From Mya arenaria (taxonomy: Eukaryota > Mollusca > Bivalvia > Myida > Myidae): a stretch of DNA of 64,000 bases. The stretch is taken from contig NC_069125.1 of NCBI RefSeq assembly GCF_026914265.1, positions 64,903,479-64,967,478 of the forward strand. Direction: 5' to 3'. The notes under the pieces were generated by a model, which saw nothing but the letters and a program-made list of their open reading frames with translations, was not told where the DNA came from and searched no databases. Below are positions 1 through 30,265 of the stretch, piece by piece. The translations under genes were made by a program, and so were the position numbers. The number at the start of each line of letters is the position of its first letter. Positions within the stretch are counted from its first letter, which is position 1.

Positions 1-614
1 TTAAACAGTCGTTCGCATTTTATTTCATTAATACATTAAATGCATCATTTTCATTCTCCTTATGTATATAATTTATGAGGGTTTTTTTACTTCTGATTTG
101 GATAAGCATAACCAATTAATGCATACGAAGCCGCCAATCTGATTAAAATCATATTCGTAGGCAAGTAAGATATTTTGTATTTGCGCATCCAAGCCTCTGA
201 AGTTACATTAATTATGTAATTAATGTCACATGAAAAATGTACAACAGATTGGATTGAAAAGATCTTGTATATATATCCTATGCCAGACATTTTAGTACAA
301 AGCATGTATTACTACGTAAAGTGAAACAAGACAAACAGTTGTGACATAAAGTTGGACGCCAGAAGAGGTTGATCTCAGATTACATACATCAATACAATGA
401 TGACTTAAACAAGTCGCCTGCCATCAACCCTCCAACAGAAATTATGTGCAAATAAAAAAACTTTATATGTTACACATATTACTTGTAATAACTCTCTAGT
501 CGAATGTCAAACTATTGTTATTAATAATAACTTATTATTGAATGTAAATCTTCTAACTTGCAAATGTTCTATTGTTTAACTGCATACATATTCTTACTTG
601 GAAACATCACATAG
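1..614. other. AT-rich non-coding DNA upstream of the first array
   Basis: No exon with splice signals or recognisable protein similarity is visible here. If the gene ending at 3448 is a metalloprotease like its neighbour, its catalytic exons must lie before the window, and this stretch is intronic. Confidence 0.5.
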
Positions 615-2355
615 TTTAAATACCGTAACCAACTTACTATACATTTTTGTACTTGAAAACATCACATGGTTTAAATACCGTAACCAACTTACTATACATT
701 TTTGTACTTGAAAACATCACATGGTTTAAATACCGTAACCAACTTACTATACATTTTTGTACTTAAAAACATCACATGGTTTAAATACCGTAACCAACTT
801 ACTATACATGTTTGTACTTGAAAACATCACATGGTTTAAATACCGTAACCAACTTACTATACATGTTTGTACTTAAAAACATCACATGGTTTAAATACCA
901 TAACCAACTTACTATACATGTTTGTACTTGAAAACATCACATGGTTTAAATACCGTAACCAACATACTATACATTTTTATACTTAAAAACATCACATGGT
1001 TTAAATACCGTAACCAACATACTATACATTTTTATACTTAAAAACATCACATGGTTTAAATACCGTAACCAACTTACTATACATTTTGTACTTGAAAACA
1101 TCACATGGTTTAAATACCGTAACCAACTTACTATACATTTTTGTACTTGAAAACATCACATGGTTTAAATACCGTAACCAACTTACTATACATGTTTGTA
1201 CTTGAAAACATCACATGGTTTAAATACCGTAACCAACTTACTATACATGTTTGTACTTAAAAACATCACATGGTTTAAATACCGTAACCAACTTACTATA
1301 CATGTTTGTACTTGAAAACATCACATGGTTTAAATACCGTAACCAACATACTATACATTTTTATACTTGAAAACATCACATGGTTTAAATACCGTAACCA
1401 ACTTACTATACATTTTTGTACTTGAAAACATCACATGGTTTAAATACCGTAACCAACTTACTATACATTTTTGTACTTGAAAACATCACATGGTTTAAAT
1501 ACCGTAACCAACTTACTATACATTTTTGTACTTAAAAACATCACATGGTTTAAATACCGTAACCAACTTACTATACATGTTTGTACTTAAAAACATCACA
1601 TGGTTTAAATACCGTAACCAACTTACTATACATGTTTGTACTTAAAAACATCACATGGTTTAAATACCATAACCAACTTACTATACATTTTTGTACTTAA
1701 AAACATCACATGGTTTAAATACCGTAACCAACTTACTATACATTTTTGTACTTAAAAACATCACATGGTTTAAATACCGTAACCAACTTACTATACATTT
1801 TTGTACTTGAAAACATCACATAGTTTAAATACCGTAACCAACTTACTATACATGTTTGTACTTGAAAACATCACATAGTTTAAATACCGTAACCAACTTA
1901 CTATACATTTTTGTACTTAAAAACATCACATAGTTTAAATACCGTAACCAACTTACTATACAGTTTTGTACTTAAAAACATCACATAGTTTAAATACCGT
2001 AACCAACATACTATACATGTTTGTACTTGAAAACATCACATAGTTTAAATACCGTTACCAACTTACTATACATGTTTGTACTTGAAAAACTCACATGGTT
2101 TAAATACCGTTACCAACTTACTATACATGTTTGTACTTGAAAAACTCACATGGTTTAAATACCGTTACCAACTTACTATACATTTTTGTACTTGAAAAAC
2201 TCACATGGTTTAAATACCGTTACCAACTTACTATACATTTTTGTACTTGAAAAACTCACATGGTTTAAATACCGTAACCAACTTACTATACATTTTTGTA
2301 CTTGAAAAACTCACATGGTTTAAATACCGTTACCAACTTACTATACAATGTTGTA
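615..2355 (+). repeat. 55-bp minisatellite, about 31 copies
   Basis: The unit starts TTTAAATACCGTAACCAACT and recurs every 55 bp (for example at 615 and 670). Copies differ by single substitutions, such as GTACTTGAAAAC against GTACTTAAAAAC and CATGG against CATAG, and late copies share GTTACC and AAAAACTC variants, which points to local amplification. The array stops about 50 bp before the acceptor at 2405-2406 of the next coding exon. There are no unique spacers, so it is not a CRISPR array. Confidence 0.97.
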
Positions 2356-2406
2356 CTTGAAAAATACGCAGTTTAACTACCATTATCACCGTTATGTATG
2401 TTGTAG

Positions 2407-3448
2407 ACAAGGTGACAGCAGAACCTACCACAAAAAAACAGACAACACTAAACCCGACCACCCAAGAACCCGAAACTACAACTGTTACAGAAAAACCTAC
2501 CACCTCCACTGAAGAGGCAACCACTACGATGAAAGCCACTACTTCTACAACCTATTCAACTACCACTACAGAAGAGTCTACGACCACAACTGACGAGCCT
2601 ACGACCACTACAGACGAGCCTACGACCTCTACATACGAACCTACGACCACTACATACGAACCTACGACCACAACATACGAACCTACGACCACTACAATTG
2701 AGTATACAACCAGTACATACGAACCTACGACCACTACATACGAACCTACGACCACTACAATTGAGTATACGACCAGTACAACGGACGGATGTGTTGACCG
2801 CGGCTACTATTACATGACTTGCAAGGATGTGGACGATTACTACTTTGAGAATTACGACATTCTGCCCGCCTACTGGTGCGGTGACTCGTTCTGGAGTGTG
2901 GACCAATGCTGCGCCTATTGCGAAGGTATTTCGCATTTTGCTTCATCACAGAAGTTGTAGTATAATCATTAAATAAATTGACTTGAATGGTAATTAATGG
3001 CCGATGATTTCATTATTTGAAACTTTGCAATATAACAGTTTTGGTATGGGCAGTATTAGGTTTTGAAGTAAAGATATTTCTTCATAGCTTCAAAAATGAA
3101 TAGATACGTACATGTTATGATTTGACATTTGTCGTTTTTTTTATTTCTTAATGTCTTTATCTTCCATACCAAATTATAACAGAAATTCTTTATTCGTATA
3201 CGATATCAATGATTCGCCAACGATCAGTCAATGACGGGAGAGATAGTTCTATTGGCTGTTACGCTTCTTATCTTGTAGAGAACCGTTACTACACGACTAC
3301 GGAGGCCCCGTGTCAAGACGTCGGCTATTATGCCTGGTCGTGTAAAGAACTGCGTCGCCATTTCGGGCGCATTAATAAAAAGAACCCAACCTACTGGTGT
3401 CAGGATTCATTCTGGCGGCAACGCTGCTGTTCAACATGCATGGGTTAG
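2407..3448 (+). CDS. 3' end of a secreted Thr-rich protein with two six-Cys modules (probable M12B protease paralogue), partial
   Basis: Two exons are visible. Exon A (2407-2925, acceptor TTGTAG, donor AAG|GTATTT) encodes a Thr/Pro/Glu-rich, probably O-glycosylated linker made of 7-residue repeats such as EPTTTTY, followed by a Cys module with C-x8-C, then WC, CC and C. Exon B (from about 3272, acceptor CTTGTAG, to the TAG at 3446-3448) encodes a second module with the same spacing (CQDVGYYAWSC ... YWC ... CCSTC). The same layout closes the metalloprotease gene at 27337-28076, so this is probably the C-terminus of a tandem paralogue whose protease exons lie upstream of the window. Exon A can also read through its donor to a stop at 2958-2960, with AATAAA at 2972-2977. 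The exons are well supported; the protease identity is inferred from the neighbour. Confidence 0.72.
2972..2977 (+). promoter_or_regulatory. Candidate poly(A) signal for a short read-through isoform
   Basis: AATAAA lies 12 nt after the stop codon reached if exon 2407-2925 is not spliced at its donor. Stop and signal together suggest a possible early-terminating isoform with one Cys module. No transcript evidence is available. Confidence 0.3.
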
Positions 3449-5690
3449 TATTTCACTGTGTTCGCCATTTCTTGCATGTCTGTGGATATGGGTTAGTATA
3501 TCACTGTGTTCGACATTTCTTGCATGTCTGTGGATATCGGTTAGTATATCACTGTGTTCGACATTTCTTGCATGTCTGTGGATATCGGTTAGTATTTCAC
3601 TGTGTCCGCCATTTCTTGCATGTCTGTGGATATGGGCTAGTATTTCACTGTGTTCGCCATTTCTTGCACGGCTGTGGATATGGGTTAGTATTTCACTGTG
3701 TTCGCCATATCTTGCATGACTGTGGATATCGGTTAGTATTTCACTGTGTTCGCCATATCTTGCATGACTGTGGATATCGGTTAGTATTTCACTGTGTTCC
3801 ACATTTCTTGCATGTCTGTGGATATGGGTTACTATTTCACTGTGTTGCCCACTTCTTGCATGTCTGTGGATATCACTGTGTTCGCCTTTTCTCGCATGTC
3901 TGTGAATATCGGTTAGTATTTCACTGTGTTCGTCATTTCTTGCATGTCTGTGGATATCGGTTAGTATTTCACTGTGTTCTCCATTTCTTGCATGTTTTTG
4001 GATATCGGTCAATATTTCGCTTTGTTCGCGATTTCTTGCCTTTCTGTGGATATAGGTAAGTATTTCACTGTGTTTACCTTTTCTTGCATGTTTGTGGATA
4101 TCACTGTGTTCGCCATTTCTTGCATGTCTGTGGATATCGGTCAATATTTCACTTTGTTCGTGATTTCTTGTATTTCTGTGGATATAGGTTAGTATTTCAC
4201 TGTGTTTGCCTTTTCTTTCATGTCTGTGGATATTCTTGTGTTCGCCATTTCTTGCATGTCTGTGGATATAGGTTAGTATTTCACTGTGTTCGCCATTTCT
4301 TGCATGTCTGTGGATATCGAATGTATTTCACTGTGTTCGTCATTTCTTGGATATCTATGGACATCGGTTACTATTTCACTGTGTTCGCCATTTCTTGCAT
4401 GTCTGTGGATATCGGTTAGTTTTTCACTGTGTTCGCCATTTCTTGCATATCTTTTGATATTTGGGTTAATATATCACTGTGTTCGCCATTTCTTGCATAT
4501 CTTTGGATATTTGGGTTAATATATCACTGTGTTCGCCATTTCTTGCATGTCTGTGGATATCGGTTAGTATTTCACTGTGTTCGCCATTTCTTGCATATCT
4601 TTGGATATTTGGGTTAATATATCACTGTGTTCGCCATTTCTTGCATGTCTGTGGATATGGGTTAGTATATCACTGTGTTCGCGATTTCTTGCATGTCTGT
4701 GGATATGGGTTAGTATTTCACTGTGTTCGCCATTTCTTGCATATCTTTGGATATTTGGGTTAATATATCACTGTGTTCGCCATTTCTTGCATGTCTGTGG
4801 ATATGGGTTAGTATATCACTGTGTTCGCCATTTCTTGCATTTCTGTGGATATGGGTTAGTATATCACTGTGTTCGCCATTTCTTGCATTTCTGTGGATAT
4901 GGGTTAGTATATCACTGTGTTCGCCATTTCTTGCATTTCTGTGGATATGGGTTAGTATTTCACTGTGTTCGCGATTTCTTGCATTTCTGTGGATATCGGT
5001 TAGTATTTCACTGTGTTCGCCATTTCTTGCATGTCTGTGGATATGGGTCAATTTTTCACTTTGTTCGCGATTTCTTGCATTTCTGTGGATATAGGTAAGT
5101 ATTTCACTGTGTTCGCCTTTTCTTGCATGACTGTGTATATCACTGTGTTCGCCATATCTTGCATGACTGTGGATATCGGTCAGTATTTCACTGTGTTCGC
5201 CATTTCTTGCATGACTGTGGATATCACTGTGTTCGCCATTACTTGCATGTCTGTGGATATGGGTCAATGTTTCACTTTGTTCGCGATTTCTTGCATTTCT
5301 ATGGATATAGGTAAGTATTTCACTGTGTTCGCCTTTTCTTGCATGACTGTGAATATCACTGTGTTCGCCATATCTTGCATGACTGTGGATATCGGTTAGT
5401 TTTTCACTGTGTTCGCCATATCTTGCATGACTGTGGATATGGGTTAGTATTTCACTGTGTTCGCCATATCTTGCATGACTGTGGATATCGGTTAGTATTA
5501 CTGTGTTCGCCATATCTTGCATGGCTGTGGATATCGGTTAGTATTTCACTGTGTTCGCCATATCTTGCATGACTGTGGATATGGGTTAGTATTTCACTGT
5601 GTTCGCCTTTTTTACATGACTGTGGATATGGGTTAGTATTTCACTGTGTTCGCCATTTCTTACATGACCCTGGATATCGGTTAATATTTT
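3443..5690 (+). repeat. 48-bp minisatellite, about 45 copies, starting at a coding exon end
   Basis: The unit begins GGTTAGTATTTCACTGTGTT and ends in TGTGGATATC/G. Starts at 3443 and 3491 fix the 48-bp period. Shorter variants drop the GGTTAGTATTT block, giving TGGATATCACTGTG (for example near 3870 and 4098). Other variants carry GGTAAGTA or a TTTGGGTTAATATA segment. The first GGTTAG supplies the TAG stop of the upstream exon. The unit length is a multiple of three, so long artefactual reading frames exist on both strands, including a 16-residue repeat on the minus strand. These are not treated as genes. Confidence 0.96.
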
Positions 5691-7965
5691 TCCATGCTTT
5701 AGCTTAAGATACAACGTCTCACTTTTACAGTATATTACATGACTTAGTAAAGTGATACAAATGCTTGTGTAGCATAATGTGACAGTAATTTCGTTTAATC
5801 TAAACCCGTTGTATGCAACAATTTATTTGTATAGACTTAATTGGCTTATTACATAAACTTACATTGACCTGGATGAACCATTTCATTTTCCCGTTTATTT
5901 GCATGTACACAATTTTACCTTTTCAGAGTTGGGAGCTTAGAAGGAAAATCACCACTCTGATGTAGTACATTAACATTAGTGTATGACGCTTAGAAGATCT
6001 AATGGCGATGGAATTCACCACTTTGATGTAAAATAAATACATTAACGCAGCATCAATTGGATATGCTCTTTTTGATACAAATGAAATAAAAGCATAACAA
6101 ATATTTCAAGAGTTTTAATATTTTCATATTGTTATTTTTTTCTTCGATTTTATTTATTTCTTGAATATTAAGATTATGTACCCGTTAATAAAAACAAACA
6201 TTGTGTTAAAAAACTTAAAATGTGTAAAAATGTACATGAATAAAATAAATTATACTGACTATCAATCGTATCCTTCATCTTTTTTACATATATGTTTGGA
6301 CGATAACAGAGTAAAAAAGTGTGAATAAAATATGTATTCATGCATTGACGTTACACGTCTGTTCATAACTTTTTTATGTATTGTCCAAGGTCAAGGTACT
6401 TAGTCACATGCCGGGTCGAACTCGTATGGATGAAGGGAAAACGTTAAACAAGCTTTGAATGAAAAAAGGTCATTTATTAATGCCATAGAAGTGTTTTTTA
6501 CGAAATGCCGTAAAATAAAACATAAGAGTCAATAACATGTGTATAATAACATGTCCGGAAATACATGTCTGGATGGACAATCCGCCACGAGGAGAATCCT
6601 CCGCCGCCACCCAGAATGACCGGACTGAGACCTACGAGTTCAAATTAGCTCATGGATGCAAACGGACAAGGGAAGGCAGAAAAAGGTTAAAATGATTAAT
6701 AGTAAAAACACTGGCAACCCTAACAGGCACAATATGCATAGTGCATATTTACTTTATAATTTTCTAATCGCGACGTCATCAAGTTACTGCACCTCCATTA
6801 CTGCTCAATCGTATGGCTGAATTTCCAATAAATATCGTTAAGCAATGCCAGTACGGCATTCTTGTCATACAAATGATACTATGTTCCCAAATGAAGCTTC
6901 AAAATAGGACAGTAATATATTTTTTATGAAAATCAGCAATATTGCACTATTTTTCCCAACGTGGGAATATTGATTTTTTATACCACTCAACCACAACTGA
7001 AAAAAACACATTCCCCCGAAATACTCGTTTAAACATGTTAGATTGTCAAGAAAATACAAAAAAATTACATACTTTTTTGACAATCAGGAAAATTGTTTTT
7101 ATATTTTTGAAATAATCATCTTTTCCTATAGTCAGCGATTTATTGGTATACAGTACACTGTACACAGTCATTTCAATAAGGCTAGTCAGCGTAGCATATC
7201 AATGTGGACAAATTGCAAAAGTTTCAATAAGTATCATCTGCTAAACATCAAACATAAATATACATCCAGGAAAAAGTTGCACTTCCTTGGAATGGGAAAA
7301 ATCGTTTTAATTTAACATTTAAATTTTAGTATTGATTACTAGCGATTCAATGATTATGGTTGGGATGGTACACCATACTCGTACACAAACAGTTTTCACT
7401 CGCCATATGTGAATAAGTTCATGCAATTGATTTATTTGGAAATGTTTGGCACGTGAGTTCATTCTTAAAATAGACATACAGTATACATATATACCATACG
7501 AATTATTGGTAAAGTACACTGTCCACTGTCATTTTAAGAGATTTAACGGGGTATGTTTGGCACGTGGATTAATTCTTTAAGTAACCATACATTATACATA
7601 TTATCATATTGATTTTTAAATCATGAGCCCAACTTTCTCTCTGTGAAATTGCATTCAGTAATATTCAGGATTTCTCAAGTTATTAAAAGAAACTCCATAT
7701 TCGGGCTAAAACTGATCCTAACCAGTATACAGGTATACAGTTTCTACGTCTGACAGCAGTTTTGTTTCAGGGTTCCGTTTCAATCGTACACCATGCGCTG
7801 TTTAAGAGTGCTTGTGGAAAGTTATGGGCTGAATCAGGCAAATTACGATATTTTCATTGAAACGCAGTTGTTCCCAAAACGGGATAACGTCTGCTCATGA
7901 ACGATCTTATGCCTATTATAACGATCTGTGTTGTACCGGGGCGCAGTAAAACAGTGTTCCAGTTA
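5691..7965. other. Intergenic DNA between the two protease-like genes
   Basis: AT-rich sequence without convincing exons. AATAAA hexamers around 6040-6090 could serve the gene ending at 3448. A dispersed repeat copy sits at about 6355-6670. The remainder shows no clear structure. Confidence 0.5.
6355..6670 (+). repeat. Dispersed repeat, copy A (second copy at about 31900)
   Basis: This shares an ordered series of blocks with 31900-32170: TTGTCCAAGGT, AAGTCACA/TAGTCACA, TCGAACTCGT, an AATGCC-containing middle, AATCC(A/G)CCA, and CCGCCACCCAGA followed by GACTG(A)GAC and GAGTTCA. Preservation of order with many substitutions indicates two old copies of one interspersed family. The class is unknown; GGGTCGAACTC resembles a Pol III B box, so a SINE is possible. 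Confidence 0.6.
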
Positions 7966-7969
7966 TTAA

Positions 7970-8231
7970 AGGGGCTATACACCCTACTATGAAAAAAGCG
8001 AAAAAAAGAGAAATTATCGAAAACTGACATAAACTTGGTATCGATGAGTACAATACATTGGAACTAACTTACTGAAGAACCACATAGTTTACAATTAATT
8101 TATTTGTTTACATTTTGGTATTTTTTTACAATTATGATATCAAACAGTCAAACATTTTATTAAATAATTGTCCCGAGATTCGTTACAAAAAACAACAACT
8201 GTTTTTGGTGCCAATCTGGTGTATAGTCCCT
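7970..8231. mobile_element. 262-bp MITE with TTAA target duplication
   Basis: Terminal inverted repeats AGGGGCTATACACC and GGTGTATAGTCCCT are flanked on both sides by TTAA (7966-7969 and 8232-8235). The interior is AT-rich and non-coding. A TTAA duplication with short TIRs is the signature of piggyBac-type insertions, so this is probably a non-autonomous derivative of that superfamily. Confidence 0.75.
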
Positions 8232-8235
8232 TTAA

Positions 8236-9037
8236 CGATACAGATGTTCTAATTTAGCTTCTTAAGCTTTGACTTGACAGTCTTCATTATTGATACATTT
8301 CTAGGTGTTGAAAATCCAGCCATATGATTTTGCAATATTCTTGGAAAACATTTACGTGCGTTCTATAGCCTGATAATGCGTTACCTCACAGTCGCGGGTC
8401 AAGTGGGGCACAAGGGCCCGTGCCCCCAAGATCGCCCACAACCTTAACCACTAAACACTGATATATACATATATTTTTATTTATAAAGTATGTCAACTGT
8501 ATCCCTTAAGGGTTGAAATGCATCACTGATTTAATACGTGTCATCTCAATACTCAGTGAAAGAAAAGTTTTGAGGTGGGTTTGACGCCCCCACCCCCACC
8601 CATATTTTACATAGACAGCTTCAACGTTATTTTGAAAGGACAGTGTATATCTTTGAAATGATATTCTGTAACCGAAAAACAGCAATGGATAGCAGTTGCC
8701 TCTACAGAGTCTGGTGCAATACTTATGTACGCACAATTCTTTGGGCGAGGCTGCTTTCCATTTTGTAAAGTTAAAAGTGTAGTAAGTACAACGACGTGTA
8801 TGTACTGATAAACGTGTCGATATAAGATATCAAATGACATTAAATGTAACGAAAATGAGCAAATAGAGACAACTGCTCTTGTACAATAACATCGTTGTAT
8901 AATATTCGTGCAGAAATATTAGCGTAATCTAAACTGTATTAGGATCACCTTGCAAAATACACGTTTTTGTTTCGTGTCGTGTTTATTAGACTGGCCGTAA
9001 AGGTCTGAACGCATATTGCTAATTTGGTTGAAAATAA
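8236..9037. other. Intergenic DNA, no gene seen
   Basis: No exon, RNA gene or strong repeat was recognised apart from a short C-rich tract near 8585-8600. Confidence 0.4.
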
Positions 9038-9372
9038 ATGCCAGCACTTGCATGGGAGGGAAGCTGGCCGACCACAAATGCCAGCACATGCATGGGAGGG
9101 AAGCTGGCCGACCACAAATGCCAGAAAATGCATGGGAGTGAAGCTTGCCGACACCAACTGCCAGCACATGCATGAGATAGAAGCTACCCGTTCATAAATG
9201 CCAGCACATGCATGGGAGAGAAGCTGGCCTACCAAAATTGCCAGCACAAGCATGAGAGAGAAGCTACCCGGGCATAAATGCCACCAAATGCATGGGAGAG
9301 AAGCTGGTCGACCACAATGCCAGCACATGCATGAAAGAGAAGCTGGCCGACCACACATGCCAGCAATTGCAT
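9038..9372. repeat. 40-bp minisatellite, about 8 copies, upstream of the protease promoter
   Basis: The unit carries AATGCCAGCACATGCATGGG followed by AGGGAAGCTGGCCGACCACA. It recurs every 40 bp with scattered substitutions. It ends about 205 bp before the TATA box of the metalloprotease gene. Each unit contains the palindrome GCATGC or a close variant (TGCATG). Confidence 0.93.
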
Positions 9373-9576
9373 GATATCTTTTTATGATATACAAGTGGTT
9401 GTCTAGTACAAATTATAACGCACTATTCATAATCAACACATTCTTTAAGAAACAAGTACTGTAAGTTAACGCGTGTCTACATGAAGCAGTCCGGGAACCA
9501 TCATAATTCTTCAAATATGTTTTAAATCGATTCTTAAACTGGAACGTCTTTAGAACAGGATACCCATTTTGGTTGG

Positions 9577-9614
9577 TATAAAGTGGGTGATTTGGCCAAA
9601 CCAGTATCATCAGT
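9577..9614 (+). promoter_or_regulatory. Core promoter of the metalloprotease: TATA box and initiator
   Basis: TATAAAG at 9577-9583 is followed by TCAGT (initiator-like) at 9610-9614, just upstream of the ATG at 9624. A spacing of about 33-35 bp is close to that of metazoan TATA/Inr promoters. This predicts a 5' UTR of only about 12 nt, which is unusually short and could mean that an alternative start site or upstream exon is used. Confidence 0.5.
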
Positions 9615-9623
9615 TACATCGTC

Positions 9624-28076
<18,453 letters not shown>

Positions 28077-28240
28077 CCTAATATGCACGGGCTAAACTGG
28101 TTAAAACACGCGTCTGTGTATTAAGTGAGTTTTGGTTATGTTTGTACGATCAAATTTGATATGATAAAAGTGACATAATAATATACGGCATTAATATGTT
28201 AAACATAACGTATACAAAAATACGTTTTAAAGGTTTTCTA

Positions 28241-28246
28241 AATAAA
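28241..28246 (+). promoter_or_regulatory. Poly(A) signal of the metalloprotease gene
   Basis: AATAAA lies 165 nt after the stop codon at 28074-28076. It is the first canonical hexamer downstream, giving a short 3' UTR that ends before the 31-bp array. Confidence 0.55.
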
Positions 28247-28627
28247 TGAACATTTCAATAATTCAAAAATACCTTTTGCCCAAAATGTATTGACGACGCT
28301 AGTTTGTCTGGTATTCTTAGAGTTCGGTCTATTTAACCAACTTTAATATCAAATTTAACAACAATTTTGATCTGAAGTGCTCCAATTTAATGGTGTATCT
28401 TAGTGTGTTTTTTTTTTGCAGGTTAGTGAACAGTTGAACAAACAAAGAGAACACGATTTTAATAACATGTGACTACACGATCATTCCTGGCTTTCTCGTC
28501 TTCAAAATAACCCATGTTTGATGACATTTACTGTCTTAAATGGTTATTACCGTGATGTTCAAATCATTGTTTTTGTAACTGAGTTTTGTTTTAATAACCG
28601 ATGCATAGTGTGGATGTTTACTAAATA

Positions 28628-29257
28628 GCTTGTACAAACTTCCATCAGTTTATGTCAAGATTGTACAAACTTCCATCAGTTGATGTCAAGATTGTACAAA
28701 CTTCCATCAGTTTATGTCAAGATTGTACAAACTTCCATCAGTTGATGTCAAGATTGTACAAACTTCCATCAGTTTATGTCAAGATTGTACAAACTTCCAT
28801 CAGTTTATGTCAAGATTGTACAAACTTCCATCAGTTTCTGTAAAGATTGTACAAACTTCTATGAGTTTATGTAAAGATTGTACAAACTTCCATCAGTTTA
28901 TGTCAAGATTGTACAAACTTCCATCAGTTAATGTCAAGATTGTACAAACTTCCATCAGTTTATGTCAAGATTGTACAAACTTCCATCAGTTTATGTCAAG
29001 ATTGTACAAACTTCCATCAGTTTCTGTAAAGATTGTACAAACTTCCATCAGTTTATGTCAAGATTGTACAAACTTCCATCAGTTTATGTCAAGATTGTAC
29101 AAACTTCCATCAGTTTCTGTAAAGATTGTACAAACTTCCATCAGTTTATGTCAAGATTGTACAAACTTCCATCAGTTTATGTCAAGATTGTACAAACTTC
29201 AATCAGTTGATGTCAAGATTGTACAAACTTCCATCAGTTTATGTCAAGATTTGCAAA
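28628..29257 (+). repeat. 31-bp minisatellite, about 20 copies
   Basis: The unit is TTGTACAAACTTCCATCAGT then TTATGTCAAGA. Variants alternate TTTATG, TTGATG and TTTCTG at the unit's end, and three-unit blocks seem to repeat around 28960-29130. It lies about 380 bp downstream of the protease poly(A) signal. Each unit contains the palindrome TTGTACAA. Confidence 0.96.
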
Positions 29258-30265
29258 AAAACTAAACATGTCTCTAAGACGGCACCAACTGAATATAGTT
29301 GAATATAGGAAATAAGAATTATTAATTTTGTTCTGCAGTCGTATTGTATAACAAACATCAAGCGTTCCTCTTACAGTGTATGCAAACGCAACGAAAGTAA
29401 TGCCACAATCTGTATTTTAACATATTTCGAGAAGGACTGTTTTAATGCTAAAATTATTCTGTGACCAAACGTTATTGTATATGTTTATTTGACATTTACC
29501 CTCTTTACCTTACACATGTTATATTCAGATATAATAAATTATCATGATACTACACCTGGCTTACATTTACTAATGTAAACTATTGAAAATCCTTCCGTGT
29601 TTTTTTTTAAATCTCTGACAACCGTTTGAACAGCTATTGTCTGATTCACACACTGTTAAAACAAGTTTTCTAACCAGGTTTACAACGAAAACCGGGTTAT
29701 AACAATGGTGTGTCGTTGGTCGGTCGGTCAGGCGGGCGGGCGTCCGTCAAACTTTCCAGTGAATGACTTAAGTTTCGTCCATCATATGGACACCAAACTT
29801 GTTTAATAGTAAGAACATGTGAAGCGCTCGCATAGAATTGCATTTGGGTCCATTTGGTCAATGGTCAAGATAATCGTTTCCAGAGAATAACTACAGTTTC
29901 GGTCGTCATATGGACATCAAACTCGCTCGGTGTATTTTGGCCCGTTCCGTCAAGGGTCCATAACCTGCATAAAACTTCCACGGCAAACATAAAATCTTTT
30001 TAAACGTTATAAAATTGGCCATGTAGTACACATGTTAGGTGCACAAGTCATCGTCATGAAATTCATTCATTCATATGTAAGGTTGCAAAAACTCAATAAA
30101 AATAAGCTAAAATAGGTACAAGAACGGTATATTTTGACAAAATACACAGTTTCAAGTCTCGCTATGTTCAATTTCACTTTGTCAACAAATAATCATTCAG
30201 CTTTATATAAATTCAAAAACGTTTTTTTGCTAAGGCCTCTAGAAACATAGGTTAAAACCCCGAGA
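29258..30265. other. Intergenic DNA with interspersed repeat sequence
   Basis: No exons were recognised. Around 29690-29960 the sequence has the flavour of an interspersed element: a GGTCGGTCGGTCAGGCGG tract, then two related blocks each reading CATATGGACA(C/T)CAAACT. The family was not determined. Confidence 0.4.

Noticed and set aside
615-2355. CRISPR-like regular repeats
   Set aside because: Units are contiguous 55-bp repeats without unique spacers, in an intron-rich eukaryotic context.
4710-5522. 270-codon minus-strand reading frame with 16-residue repeats (HARNGEHSEILTDIHR)
   Set aside because: It lies wholly in the 48-bp minisatellite; period divisible by three keeps frames open on both strands, and there is no promoter, splice or domain evidence.
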